DNA of 49,442 bases from an uncultured Alphaproteobacteria bacterium (GTDB lineage Bacteria > Pseudomonadota > Alphaproteobacteria > Rs-D84): the NCBI GenBank assembly GCA_944389185.1, contig CALXLL010000006.1, positions 1 to 49,442 of the forward strand, read 5' to 3'. Below are positions 1-8,459 of this stretch, piece by piece (the stretch's first letter is position 1; the number at the start of each line of letters is the position of its first letter). Under the pieces are notes generated by a model. It saw only the letters and a list, made by a program, of their open reading frames with translations, was not told where the DNA came from and searched no databases. Made by a program: the position numbers and the translations under genes.

Positions 1-4
1 ATAA

Positions 5-146
5 GAACCGACGAGTGCGTTTGCATGTCATCAAGTGTCCCAACATATTTTTATCGCAAAAAAAAATGGTGGAGCTGATCGGACTCGAACCGACGAGTGC
101 GTTTGCATGTCATCAAGTGTCCCAACATATTTTTATCGCAAAAAAA
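5..146. repeat. tandem ~80-bp repeat built from the tRNA-Ala 3' end
   Basis: Two consecutive units, 5-66 (cut by the window edge) and 67-146, carry the same sequence apart from A-run length; the third repeat start at 147 is the real tRNA-Ala. The period is 80-82 bp. Each unit holds the 30-nt tRNA 3' end including CCA, a degenerate anticodon-arm-like stretch, and an A-run spacer. Confidence 0.85.
67..126 (-). pseudogene. truncated tRNA-Ala copy
   Basis: Positions 67-96 are identical to the 3' 30 nt of the tRNA-Ala at 147-222 (T arm, 3' acceptor strand and CCA). Positions 97-126 resemble its anticodon arm and part of its D arm, with several substitutions and indels. The 5' acceptor strand is missing, so no cloverleaf can form. 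A second such fragment lies at 5-44. It lies directly downstream of the real gene in the direction of transcription and could be cotranscribed with it. Confidence 0.7.
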
Positions 147-222
147 TGGTGGAGCTGATCGGACTCGAACCGACGACCCCTTGCATGCCATGCAAGTGCT
201 CTACCAACTGAGCTACAACCCC
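147..222 (-). tRNA. tRNA-Ala(GGC)
   Basis: The 76-nt minus-strand sequence folds as a full cloverleaf. The 7-nt anticodon loop has GGC at the centre, the T arm has the TTCGAGT core, and CCA is encoded. The acceptor stem GGGGTTG pairs with CAGCTCC through two G-U pairs. It reads away from frr. Confidence 0.95.
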
Positions 223-303
223 ATCTTCGCGATAATTTTATATTTCTTCTTGCCAAATGTCAAATCAATTTGCTAATCTCTTTTTTATATAAGGAGTTTC
301 ATC

Positions 304-864
304 ATGGATTATCAAGCACTGAAAGCTGAAGTAGAGCAGAAAACTCTACAAACTTTGGAAGTTTTAAAAGAAGAATATGCTGGTTTGCGCACTGGTCGTG
401 CTTCTGTTCATTTATTGGACGGTATTCGCGTTCCTGTTTACGGTTCTGATATGCCGATAAATCAAGTTGCAACTGTTGCTACACCGGATAATCAGACGTT
501 AAGCGTAACTGTTTGGGATATTAATAATGCAGGTGCCGTTGAAAAAGCTATTCGTGATTCTGGTTTGGGTTTGAATCCAATGACTGCTGGTGGCGTTATA
601 CGTTTAAACATGCCGCCGCTTACCGAAGAACGTCGTCGTGAATTGACGAAAGTTGCGGGAAAATACGCGGAAGAAGCGAAGATATCTATGCGCAATATCA
701 GACAAGACGCTATGGGAAAAATCAAGCGCGCTGTTTCTGACAAAGAAATATCCGAAGACGATCAGCGCAGGTTTGAAGATGATTTACAGAAAGTCTTTGA
801 TGCCAGAAGTGCAGAGGTTGATTCTTTGGCAAAACAGAAAGAAGCCGACATTATGGCAGTATAA
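304..864 (+). CDS. frr: ribosome recycling factor
   Basis: 186 aa, the usual length for RRF. With EF-G it splits post-termination ribosomes into subunits in the cytoplasm. The N-terminus has the typical Leu/Glu-rich helix followed by the highly conserved GLRTGRAS segment (about residues 27-34), and the central NMPPLTEERR motif lies near residue 100. The start is supported by AAGGAG about 9 nt upstream. It opens the translation/envelope run frr-uppS-cdsA-rseP-bamA, with 26 nt to uppS. The pyrH and tsf genes that commonly precede frr are not here; a tRNA gene takes that place. Confidence 0.97.
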   Translation: MDYQALKAEVEQKTLQTLEVLKEEYAGLRTGRASVHLLDGIRVPVYGSDMPINQVATVATPDNQTLSVTVWDINNAGAVEKAIRDSGLGLNPMTAGGVIRLNMPPLTEERRRELTKVAGKYAEEAKISMRNIRQDAMGKIKRAVSDKEISEDDQRRFEDDLQKVFDARSAEVDSLAKQKEADIMAV

Positions 865-890
865 CTTTAAGAATAATATTGGATTAAAAT

Positions 891-1655
891 ATGTTAAATT
901 TATTTAAGAAAAAAGAAAAAAAAGCCTTAGATTCTGCGGTTAAGACGCCTCAGCATATTGCATTTATTTGTGACGGGAATCGTCGCTGGGCCGAAGCCAG
1001 GGGATTACCGCCATTGGCGGGGCACAAAGCCGGTATTTCCAACTTTGAAAATATGGTTGATTGGTTTATCGGCAAGGGTGTTTCTACGATTACTTTCTTT
1101 TTATTTTCCACTGAAAACTGGAACAGGTCAAAAGAAGAAGTCGATTTTCTGATGGATTTGTTTTATACAGAATTGAAGAAGAATATGAAACACGCGCTGG
1201 AAAAGAACTTGCGTTATCGCGTTATCGGAAGTCGCGGCGGTAAGTTGCCTAAAAAGCTGGCCGATTTATGCGATGAACTGGAAGCTGTTTCAGCAGAAAA
1301 TACAGGTGGAACTGTTGTATTTGCTTTGAATTACGGCGGGCAAGATGAAATAGTTGACGCGGTTAACGCAGCAATTGCGGAAGGGAAACCTGTAGACAAA
1401 GCGACATTTGAAACATTCTTAGATACGGGTGATTTATTGCCTATTGATTTAATGGTAAGAACAAGTAATGAATATCGTATTTCTAACTTCTTGTTATGGA
1501 AGCTGGCTTATGCAGAGTTATTATTTGTCCCGCAACATTGGCCAGATATGATAAAAAGCGAAAAATTATGGAAGTATACTTTGGAAGAGTTTACAAAAAG
1601 AAATCGTCGTTTTGGTGGCGGTAAAAAGGCTAATTATTCTGGCAAGAAAAAATAA
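891..1655 (+). CDS. uppS: isoprenyl (undecaprenyl diphosphate) synthase
   Basis: 254 aa cis-prenyltransferase that condenses isopentenyl diphosphate onto farnesyl diphosphate to give undecaprenyl diphosphate, the lipid carrier for peptidoglycan and O-antigen. The family signature DGNRRWA is at residues 28-34, with the catalytic Asp at 28. GHKAG and the FSTENW block follow. The C-terminal RTSNEYRISNFLLWKLAYAE region is the substrate/Mg-binding segment. The C-terminal tail is Lys/Gly-rich. It is 26 nt after frr and 13 nt before cdsA, so probably cotranscribed. Confidence 0.96.
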   Translation: MLNLFKKKEKKALDSAVKTPQHIAFICDGNRRWAEARGLPPLAGHKAGISNFENMVDWFIGKGVSTITFFLFSTENWNRSKEEVDFLMDLFYTELKKNMKHALEKNLRYRVIGSRGGKLPKKLADLCDELEAVSAENTGGTVVFALNYGGQDEIVDAVNAAIAEGKPVDKATFETFLDTGDLLPIDLMVRTSNEYRISNFLLWKLAYAELLFVPQHWPDMIKSEKLWKYTLEEFTKRNRRFGGGKKANYSGKKK

Positions 1656-1668
1656 AAAGGAATCAGTT

Positions 1669-2319
1669 ATGTCAAATACTAACAAAAGAGTTTTGGTCGG
1701 TGTAATAATGGCTTTGATAGCAGTCGGGGCTGGGGTATTAGAATATTTCGGTATATCGGCGGTCAGATATCTTGGGTTGGCTGTTGTGGTTTTGATGATT
1801 ATAGAGATGATAAAGTGTATATGTCAGACCAAGAAATCTTTATTATTAAAAGACAAAAACTGGTTAATTTTTGGCGGTTTCCTAGCGTGGTTATTCGTTA
1901 TGTTGGCGGCTGTTAACGTTGTTGGTAATCGTCCTTGGATAATATTACTTTTATTATTGATAATAAGCTTTGCAGATATTGGGGCTTGGTTCTTTGGCAG
2001 GTTATTAGGTGGTGATAAGATGTGGGAAAGATTATCCGCAGGAAAAACTTGGGCGGGACAGATTGCCGGCATACTTTGCGGGACGTTTGCTTCTATTATG
2101 TATGGTTTGCTGGGAACGGATATATTCATGCCGCAGTTAATGTGGATAGGTATAAGTTTGTCTTTACTATCCCAATATGGGGACTTGACAGCAAGCTGGA
2201 TAAAGCGCAGAATGGGCATAAAAGATTTTGGAAATATATTACCTGGTCATGGGGGAATAATAGACAGGTTTGACGGTTGGATTTATACTTTACCTTTGGT
2301 ATGGTTGGTAATGTTATAA
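1669..2319 (+). CDS. cdsA: phosphatidate cytidylyltransferase
   Basis: 216 aa integral membrane enzyme that makes CDP-diacylglycerol from phosphatidate and CTP, the branch point of phospholipid synthesis. Several hydrophobic segments fill the N-terminal two thirds. The C-terminus carries the family signature: SWIKRRMGIKDFGN, then PGHGGIIDRFDG. It is shorter than the 270-285 aa common in Proteobacteria, lacking some N-terminal helices. The ATG at 1669 is chosen because AAAGGA precedes it; an in-frame start at 1612 would overlap uppS by 44 nt. dxr, which often follows cdsA, is absent. Confidence 0.93.
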   Translation: MSNTNKRVLVGVIMALIAVGAGVLEYFGISAVRYLGLAVVVLMIIEMIKCICQTKKSLLLKDKNWLIFGGFLAWLFVMLAAVNVVGNRPWIILLLLLIISFADIGAWFFGRLLGGDKMWERLSAGKTWAGQIAGILCGTFASIMYGLLGTDIFMPQLMWIGISLSLLSQYGDLTASWIKRRMGIKDFGNILPGHGGIIDRFDGWIYTLPLVWLVML

Positions 2320-2342
2320 TTTTTATGTAAAGGAAAGGAATT

Positions 2343-3401
2343 ATGCAGATTATTCTTACAATAGTTGCATTGCTAATAGTTTTGGGAGTCGTGGTTTTTG
2401 TTCACGAACTTGGTCATTTTATGGCGGCGCGTTGGGCCGGGGTAAAAGTTAATACTTTTTCAATTGGTTTTGGACCTGCAATAGTAAAGTGGCACGACAG
2501 GCGTGGAACGTTATGGAAACTTGCGTGGGTTCCTTTGGGTGGGTATGTATCAATTTACGGTCAAGAAGATATGTTTGACCGGAAAAAATTCAAAGATTTA
2601 CCGGAAGAAAAGAAAAAGGGGCATTATTTATCTGCACCTGCTTGGAAGCAGTTTATAATAATCGCTTCTGGTGTATTGATGAATTTTATTTTAGCTTGGT
2701 TTATATATTCCGCCATGTTTATGTTTCAGCCTAAAAACGTTCAACTGCCGGTTATAGGGCAAGTAATACAGGAAAGTGTGGCCTTTAATGCAGGCGTAAA
2801 GCCAGGTGACGTTATTATAAGAATAGACGATGAAAAGATTACTAATTGGGGTGAACTTATAATAGCCAAAGAATTGGCTGCAAATCGTGATGCGGAAGTG
2901 GTTCTTGTTCGTGGGGAAGATTTAGTGCAAGTGAAGTTATCGCCTGCTGAACGTTGGGGGTTGGTTGCAGACGGCAGTAAGACAGAGTTAAGGAAAAAGG
3001 GATTTTTTGACGGTTTGTATGCGGGTGCGCGAGAAACTTATTATCAATCAAAAACGCTGCTTGTGGTATTAAAGCAGATAATAACTGGCGAAAGGTCATC
3101 CAAACAGCTGGGGTCTTTTATAACTATTGCGGAAGTTTCTGGTAAAGCAATGGCTATGGGGTTCTTTGCGTTTTTATCAATAATTGCTTTATTATCAGTA
3201 AACCTTGCAATTATTAATTTATTACCTTTACCTGTTTTGGATGGTGGGTATTTATTGATTCTGATAATAGAGGCAATTACAAGGAAAAAACTTGAAGGTA
3301 AAGCAATGGAAATCGCGATAATGTGCGGTTGGGTATTTATCTTATTTTTATTTGCTTTGACTATGTGGAACGATTTAGCAAGAGTTTTTGGGTTAAATTA
3401 A
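2343..3401 (+). CDS. rseP: RIP metalloprotease RseP (site-2 protease)
   Basis: 352 aa intramembrane zinc protease of the inner membrane. In relatives it cleaves anti-sigma factors and remnant signal peptides. The HExxH zinc motif is HELGH at residues 21-25 in the first membrane helix. A PDZ domain occupies roughly residues 130-200 (around NAGVKPGDVI). The second catalytic motif PLPVLDGGYL lies in a C-terminal helix. AAGGAAAGGA gives a strong ribosome site. It ends 1 nt before bamA starts, the usual coupling. No rseA/rpoE lies in the window, so its substrate cannot be named. Confidence 0.95.
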   Translation: MQIILTIVALLIVLGVVVFVHELGHFMAARWAGVKVNTFSIGFGPAIVKWHDRRGTLWKLAWVPLGGYVSIYGQEDMFDRKKFKDLPEEKKKGHYLSAPAWKQFIIIASGVLMNFILAWFIYSAMFMFQPKNVQLPVIGQVIQESVAFNAGVKPGDVIIRIDDEKITNWGELIIAKELAANRDAEVVLVRGEDLVQVKLSPAERWGLVADGSKTELRKKGFFDGLYAGARETYYQSKTLLVVLKQIITGERSSKQLGSFITIAEVSGKAMAMGFFAFLSIIALLSVNLAIINLLPLPVLDGGYLLILIIEAITRKKLEGKAMEIAIMCGWVFILFLFALTMWNDLARVFGLN

Positions 3402-3402
3402 G

Positions 3403-5691
3403 ATGAAAAAAAGCACATTATTTTTAGCGTCAAGTTTTATGTTGTTTCCTTTGTATTCGGAAGCTGCGACTGTTGCCAGAATTGACGTATATGGTAATCA
3501 GCGTATGGACAAAGAGTCAATCCGCATTTTATCTGAAGTAAAAATTGGTGACAACGTTAATTCTGAAAAGGCAAATCAGATAGCAAAGTCTTTACAGTCA
3601 AGTGGTTATTTTTCGAAAGTCAGCGTTACGATGGACGGTAATGTTCTTAAAATAAATATTACCGAAGCACCCATTATAAATAAAGTAACTGTGGAAGGTA
3701 ACGACGAAATATCCGCAGATGACTTAAAGAAAGAAATAAAAGCGACAGAACGGACTTCGTATGACGAAGCTGTAATAGGGGCAGACGTTCAACGTATGCT
3801 TACAATTTACCAACGTAAAGGTTTCTTTGGAACTAAAATAGAGCCTAAGAAGATAGAGCTTAGTGATAACAGAGTAAACATAGTATATGAAATTCAAGAA
3901 GGGCATCCGACTTATATTACCGACATAGATTTTGAAGGAAATACGGTCTTTTCTGATGCGGCATTACGCGGTGCGATATTGTCCAGAGAACATGCTTGGT
4001 GGCGGTTTATGACTCAGTTTGACGTATTTGATGAAGACAGAATTCAATACGATCAGCAGATGTTGGCTCAGTTTTATATGCGCAGCGGTTACGTTGACTT
4101 CAAAGTCAAAGACGTTAAAGGGACGTTTACACCGGACAGGCAATATTATTCTGTCGTATTTACCGTTGATGAAGGTAATCAATATAAACTGGGTAAAATA
4201 ACGATAGATAATCCTTTTTCTGATGTCCCAGACGACAAGCTGTATGACGTATTAGAAGTTAAGGAAGGAGAAGTCTATAACATAGACGATGTAGACGTTT
4301 CGATGTCTGCTTTGCGTGGTGCTGTTGCAGATTATGGTTATGCTTTTATAAACGTGGACCCAATACCAACAAAGAACGACGAAGAACAGACGATAGATTT
4401 AGAGTTTAAGATAGAAAAGACGAACAGAATATATTTGAATAGTATAAATATACTTGGTAACGTTCGCACTTTCGATTCTGTAATAGAACAGTTATTACCG
4501 ATGCGTTCGGGTGACCCATTTTCTTTACAAACCATAGAAGAAGGTCGCCAGCAGTTAATGCGCACAAGATTTTTTAAAGACGTTCAAATGGTCCCTACAA
4601 GGGTAGCCGATGAAAATATGATGAATTTGGACGTAAAGGTGGAAGAGCAACCTACAGGGGAATTATCCGGCGGTATTGGGTGGTCAAACATAAACGGTTT
4701 TATGGTTGATGCTGGTATAACTGAAACTAACTTTATGGGGCGTGGTCAAGTTGTTCAATTAAGGGGTTCGCTGGCGCAGTATCAAAGGCAGGCTTTGCTT
4801 AGTTTTACAGAACCTTATTTATTTGGGCGGCCGTTATCTGCTGGGTTTGACGTTTCTTATACGATGTATAATTATTCTTCACTTGGTGGTTTTGGTTATG
4901 ACAGGGATTCTTTCAGTGTTTCCGGACGTATGGGTTGGAAATTGACGGATCATTGGACTCAATCTGTCCGATTGTCTGCTTCGTTTGACCAGAATTATGA
5001 TTTACAAGCTGCAAACGGTTGGATGAAAGCAGAATTGTATACTTTGGGGACTTATTTCAAATATCATAATTTAGATACAAACTTTGCACAGAATACGCAC
5101 ACGGGGGTTGTGGGAAATATAGGTGTTTCTTATACAGGGTTCGGTGGAACGGAAAGCTTTATGCGTTATAATGCAGATATTACAGGAATGGTGAAGTTTT
5201 GGGACGATAGATGGCAATTGCGTTCTTCATTAGAATTCGGGTTGCTGCAATCTATTGATGGGGGGTATATATCGCGCGTGTATAGGTATTTCTTGGGGGG
5301 TGAATCTTTACGTGGTTTTGACATTGCCGGGGTTGGTTCAAGAAATTGGGCTTATACTACGTATTCTTTGGGTGGATTATGGAAAGTAAACGGTTCTACA
5401 CAATTAAACTTTCCTATATTTATACCGGACGAGTATCAGATAAAAGGTTTCATATTTGCTGACTATGGTATTCTTGGAAAACCGCCGAAAGAGGAATATA
5501 TGTATCCATACCCGCCAACCAGTGATTCAAAACCGAATTATATAGATAGTGATATAAGAACGTCTGTTGGGTTTGGTATTTATTGGAACACTCCGATGGG
5601 GCCCATGAATTTTTCTTGGGGGTGGCCGCTGAAGATGAACGAGTATGATAGAGAACAAAGATTTTTATTATCGTTTGAAACGCAGTTTTAA
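3403..5691 (+). CDS. bamA: outer membrane protein assembly factor BamA
   Basis: 762 aa Omp85 protein, the core of the BAM complex that folds beta-barrel proteins into the outer membrane. A Sec signal peptide (about residues 1-22, ending SEA) precedes five POTRA-type repeats (about 23-420) and a 16-strand-type barrel. The barrel has the conserved loop-6 RGF motif (in SLRGFDIAG) and ends in the C-terminal Phe signature FETQF. Length is normal. It directly abuts rseP (stop TAA then GATG). The skp, lpxD, fabZ and lpxA genes that often follow are not present; a new promoter begins at 5694. Confidence 0.96.
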   Translation: MKKSTLFLASSFMLFPLYSEAATVARIDVYGNQRMDKESIRILSEVKIGDNVNSEKANQIAKSLQSSGYFSKVSVTMDGNVLKINITEAPIINKVTVEGNDEISADDLKKEIKATERTSYDEAVIGADVQRMLTIYQRKGFFGTKIEPKKIELSDNRVNIVYEIQEGHPTYITDIDFEGNTVFSDAALRGAILSREHAWWRFMTQFDVFDEDRIQYDQQMLAQFYMRSGYVDFKVKDVKGTFTPDRQYYSVVFTVDEGNQYKLGKITIDNPFSDVPDDKLYDVLEVKEGEVYNIDDVDVSMSALRGAVADYGYAFINVDPIPTKNDEEQTIDLEFKIEKTNRIYLNSINILGNVRTFDSVIEQLLPMRSGDPFSLQTIEEGRQQLMRTRFFKDVQMVPTRVADENMMNLDVKVEEQPTGELSGGIGWSNINGFMVDAGITETNFMGRGQVVQLRGSLAQYQRQALLSFTEPYLFGRPLSAGFDVSYTMYNYSSLGGFGYDRDSFSVSGRMGWKLTDHWTQSVRLSASFDQNYDLQAANGWMKAELYTLGTYFKYHNLDTNFAQNTHTGVVGNIGVSYTGFGGTESFMRYNADITGMVKFWDDRWQLRSSLEFGLLQSIDGGYISRVYRYFLGGESLRGFDIAGVGSRNWAYTTYSLGGLWKVNGSTQLNFPIFIPDEYQIKGFIFADYGILGKPPKEEYMYPYPPTSDSKPNYIDSDIRTSVGFGIYWNTPMGPMNFSWGWPLKMNEYDREQRFLLSFETQF

Positions 5692-5693
5692 GC

Positions 5694-5723
5694 TTGACGG
5701 GAATATAAGATTTTTCTTATAAT
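5694..5723 (+). promoter_or_regulatory. sigma70-type promoter
   Basis: TTGACG at 5694-5699, an 18-bp spacer and a perfect TATAAT at 5718-5723. It starts 3 bp after the bamA stop codon and would drive the small lipoprotein at 5748 and possibly the VirB8-like genes. Confidence 0.7.
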
Positions 5724-5747
5724 TTAGTTAACGCAAGGGGGAAAAGG

Positions 5748-5894
5748 ATGAAAAAAATATTATTAGGTTTGTTTGTTGTTTTGGCGTTGGCTGGTTGCGG
5801 GCAGATATATGATCGTGAACCTGTCGGTGTAGGTTACGATAATAATGAATTAAAGTTAAGTCCTTGTGCTTGCATAATGGTATATCAGGCTTAA
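5748..5894 (+). CDS. small lipoprotein (48 aa)
   Basis: Forty-eight codons starting MKKILLGLFV with lipobox LAGC (Cys at residue 17), so the mature peptide would be about 32 residues anchored by an N-terminal lipid. The mature part has a CAC pair near the C-terminus. A strong ribosome site (GGGGGAAAAGG) lies just before the ATG and a near-consensus promoter is 25 bp upstream. No family was recognised. It resembles the entericidin/lysis-protein size class only in size, which is not evidence of function. Confidence 0.7.
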   Translation: MKKILLGLFVVLALAGCGQIYDREPVGVGYDNNELKLSPCACIMVYQA

Positions 5895-5922
5895 AAAGCG
5901 TTGCTTGATTTAGGGGGGAATT

Positions 5923-6615
5923 GTGGATTATCCAAATGGGTATGATGTTCCGGCATTTCCTGCGGGAAAAAGACTTGCGATTTCCCGATTTATGGGTATT
6001 GGTATTTTGTTTTTGGTATTGGCTTTATTTTTTCTTGCCTGTCTTTTGATTTGGAGTGTTAAATCAGAAAAAGTTGATCCATTTTTAGTGACAACTAATC
6101 CCGTAACGGGGGAATGGAGTATTGTTGGGCATTCTCATGGTGAAAAAGAATATTCTTCGTATTATGCTTTGCAAAATGCTTTAATAAATAAGTTCGTTCA
6201 AGATTGGTTTTTTATTTCCGATAACCAACAAGAAAACGAAGAATTATGGAAAGCTTGTGATAGAGTAGAAGACTGTGCGAATGAAAACTATTCTATGTAT
6301 ACAAGCAAATATTGTAATATATATTGTTCTTGCGGTGAAAACTTGTTTTCAAGTTTCACGGAATACGTTTTACCTGTTTATCAAGATATGTTTAAGCAGG
6401 GGGATGCTTTAAGTTTAGATTCAAGCAGCTTGAAAATAAGTCCTTATGGCAAAGTTAGTCAGAATGGCGGGGCATGGCTAGTTCAAGGTAAAGTCGTTTC
6501 TGATATAGAAGGAGAAATGAATATAATTGCTTTTGTAAAAGTTGCCAGAAACGTAAAGTTTTATCCCAGAACTTTAGGCTTTTACATAGCTGATTTTAAT
6601 TCGTATAGGTTATGA
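5923..6615 (+). CDS. VirB8-like bitopic membrane protein
   Basis: 230 aa with a GTG start behind GGGGGG. A cytoplasmic N-terminus of about 22 residues precedes one membrane helix (about 24-46) and a periplasmic domain. The stretch after the helix, DPFLVTTNPVTGEW followed by an alternating helix (ALQNALINKFVQDW), has the layout of VirB8/TrbF/DotI periplasmic domains with an NTF2-like fold. Unusually it has a Cys cluster (CSCG around residue 136). The next gene overlaps by 4 nt and has the same architecture. No other type IV secretion gene is in the window. The VirB8 assignment rests on motif and topology only. Confidence 0.55.
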   Translation: MDYPNGYDVPAFPAGKRLAISRFMGIGILFLVLALFFLACLLIWSVKSEKVDPFLVTTNPVTGEWSIVGHSHGEKEYSSYYALQNALINKFVQDWFFISDNQQENEELWKACDRVEDCANENYSMYTSKYCNIYCSCGENLFSSFTEYVLPVYQDMFKQGDALSLDSSSLKISPYGKVSQNGGAWLVQGKVVSDIEGEMNIIAFVKVARNVKFYPRTLGFYIADFNSYRL

Positions 6616-7262
6616 TAAGGAAGTTGATATTATTTTTATTAGGTTTGATAATATTGGCATTAACTTTTGTTGTGCTTGTATTTTCTGGTGCCGTTTACAA
6701 TTCTACGGACAAAATAAAAGTGGAACCCTTTTTCTTTCAGTTGAATAATTTATATTCTATGCGTGTTGGTGTTCCTGCCGGTGTTGAAGATCTTGGGGAA
6801 GATAAAATAATAGAAAGGCTTATAAAGAAATATGTATTAGAGTATTTTTACGTAACGCCAGACGCAGAAAACATAGCCGAAAGAATGTCAGCAGGAAGCC
6901 CTTTGTATCAAATGTCTTCTTCTGAAGTTTTTGATGAATGGCTGAATACGGAAGCAACGACCATACAGGCGCTTGCTGAAAGCGATGTTTTTAGAATGGT
7001 GGACATAAAGGATGAAATTCAGAAACCTGTTGGCAGTGACTATTGGGTAGTTAATTACGCGTTAAACACATGGTCCAATCCAAATGATTTATTTGAAACG
7101 CCCGTTGTTACGCGTGGGGTTATGTTTATGAATATTATTTACGAGCCTGGTATTCGTCAGTCTATTATAGATATGGGAATTCATAATTATTTGGATAAAG
7201 GTGGTAATATTTCAGATGTATTTAAGTTCCGGGTTACAAAACTAATAGTTCAACCAATTTAA
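6612..7262 (+). CDS. VirB8-like bitopic membrane protein, second copy
   Basis: 216 aa, start overlapping the previous stop (ATGA). A short positively charged N-terminus, one membrane helix (about residues 5-28), then a soluble domain beginning KIKVEPFFFQLNN and a long helix IIERLIKKYVLEYFYV, matching in layout the upstream protein (KVDPFLV..., LINKFVQDWFFI). The two are probably distant paralogues forming a hetero-oligomer, as VirB8-type proteins multimerise. It lacks the Cys cluster of its partner. The downstream secreted protein starts 8 nt after the stop, suggesting one operon and one envelope-spanning assembly. Confidence 0.5.
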   Translation: MIRKLILFLLGLIILALTFVVLVFSGAVYNSTDKIKVEPFFFQLNNLYSMRVGVPAGVEDLGEDKIIERLIKKYVLEYFYVTPDAENIAERMSAGSPLYQMSSSEVFDEWLNTEATTIQALAESDVFRMVDIKDEIQKPVGSDYWVVNYALNTWSNPNDLFETPVVTRGVMFMNIIYEPGIRQSIIDMGIHNYLDKGGNISDVFKFRVTKLIVQPI

Positions 7263-7270
7263 GGTAAAAT

Positions 7271-8044
7271 ATGAAAAAGATATTATTTGTATTTATGTTT
7301 TTTTTAAGCGGCATTGCAAAAGCAGCTACGGGTGATTCTTTTGACTTTGATAATTTTGCTATTGTTGACAGTGGCGATGCAGATTTGACAATGGATACAT
7401 ACACTATAAATGCAGATGCCAGTCCTGTAAATGTGGGTGGGTTTGATATTGCCGGGGTAATGTTAGGAATGCCTTTTGAAGATGTTCAGACCTTATTTTT
7501 TAAAACCAAAGGTTTATACAGTCCCAGGGAAAAAGACAGCATTATTTATACTATACAAAAAGATTGGAAATACAATTTAGATTATGAATGTAGACAGCAG
7601 AATATTTTTGCTCCGAAGGAATTAGAATATTGCATAAATAGTTTGGCAAAAAATCGTGGTTTATTATATGCTTCGGAATTGCATCTTGTGCGCGAGTTAA
7701 CCGGTGAAACGTTAGTTATATATTTTACAAGTAATGCAACGGATAATCTTGTCTGGAAGATAGAATATAATAACGATGTAAACGAGATAGAAGGTGCTGC
7801 CGAAAAGTTTGAAGACCAAAGACAAAAAAAGATACTTGCTTTTTGGCAAAACGTCCTAGATAAGTATGGTGCCCCTAATTCTGGGACTGATAAATGGCTT
7901 ACTACTGAAAACTCTTATGATCCAATGATGACGGCTTATTATGGCGCATTAGAACTTGTTGATATGGGGCGGTATTCTTCTGATGTGGCAAAAAATATTC
8001 AGCAAGCAAGGGAAAACTTTCAGGCAAAACCTTATGCTTTTTAA
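7271..8044 (+). CDS. secreted protein of unknown function
   Basis: 257 aa with a clear Sec signal peptide (KKILFVFMFFLSGIAKAA, cleavage near residue 19). The mature part is acidic, and includes a GFDIAGVMLGMPFEDVQTLF stretch that resembles segments seen in bacterial periplasmic proteins with a repeated 'G..LGM..ev' signature. Two Cys at about residues 102 and 116 could form a disulfide. It follows the two VirB8-like genes by 8 nt, so it may work with them in the periplasm. No enzyme motif was recognised. Its end overlaps yraN by 11 nt in another frame. Confidence 0.7.
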   Translation: MKKILFVFMFFLSGIAKAATGDSFDFDNFAIVDSGDADLTMDTYTINADASPVNVGGFDIAGVMLGMPFEDVQTLFFKTKGLYSPREKDSIIYTIQKDWKYNLDYECRQQNIFAPKELEYCINSLAKNRGLLYASELHLVRELTGETLVIYFTSNATDNLVWKIEYNNDVNEIEGAAEKFEDQRQKKILAFWQNVLDKYGAPNSGTDKWLTTENSYDPMMTAYYGALELVDMGRYSSDVAKNIQQARENFQAKPYAF

Positions 8045-8396
8045 CAAACAAAACATATCTTCTTATCGCGTTGGTTTAAAAGCCGAATTGATTGCAAGAT
8101 GGTATCTGCGCATTCATGGTTTTCGTATATTACAGACACGATACGTGACGGGTAAGAATACTAATCGTGCAGAAATAGATATTATAGCAAAGAAAAAAGA
8201 TTTAATTATCTTTGTAGAAGTAAAAAGTCGTTCTGATATATTGAAAGCATGGGATGCGATAACGGATAGTCAAATAAAAAGGCTTCGGTTGGCGGCGGAA
8301 AATTATTTATCTGTTAAACGTTGGCATGGTTGTGCCAGATACGATGTAATTTTCGTGCACGGTTATAAAGTCACTTGGATGCAAGGCGTAATATAA
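8034..8396 (+). CDS. yraN: UPF0102 (YraN) endonuclease-like protein
   Basis: 120 aa, the family's usual length. It has the Holliday-junction-resolvase-like PD-(D/E)xK core: RAEIDIIAKKKDLIIFVEVKSR supplies Glu, Asp and the E-V-K triad. A YRVGLKAELIARWYLRIHGF helix precedes it, as in YraN. The ATG at 8034 is inside the end of the upstream gene; earlier in-frame starts would run further into that gene and do not match the family. YraN is often beside rsmI, but not here. Its cellular role is still unclear in the family. Confidence 0.88.
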   Translation: MLFNKQNISSYRVGLKAELIARWYLRIHGFRILQTRYVTGKNTNRAEIDIIAKKKDLIIFVEVKSRSDILKAWDAITDSQIKRLRLAAENYLSVKRWHGCARYDVIFVHGYKVTWMQGVI

Positions 8397-8399
8397 AGC

Positions 8400-8428
8400 T
8401 TGTTAGCGTATAGTTTATATTGTATAAT
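8400..8428 (+). promoter_or_regulatory. sigma70-type promoter
   Basis: TTGTTA at 8400-8405, a 17-bp spacer and TATAAT at 8423-8428, placed 31 bp before the small lipoprotein start at 8460. Confidence 0.6.
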
Positions 8429-8459
8429 CGTAATGTGTTTTTAAATAAAGGAGACAAAC

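Noticed and set aside
1612-1669. Longer start for cdsA
   Set aside because: It would overlap uppS by 44 nt and lacks a ribosome site; ATG 1669 has AAAGGA.
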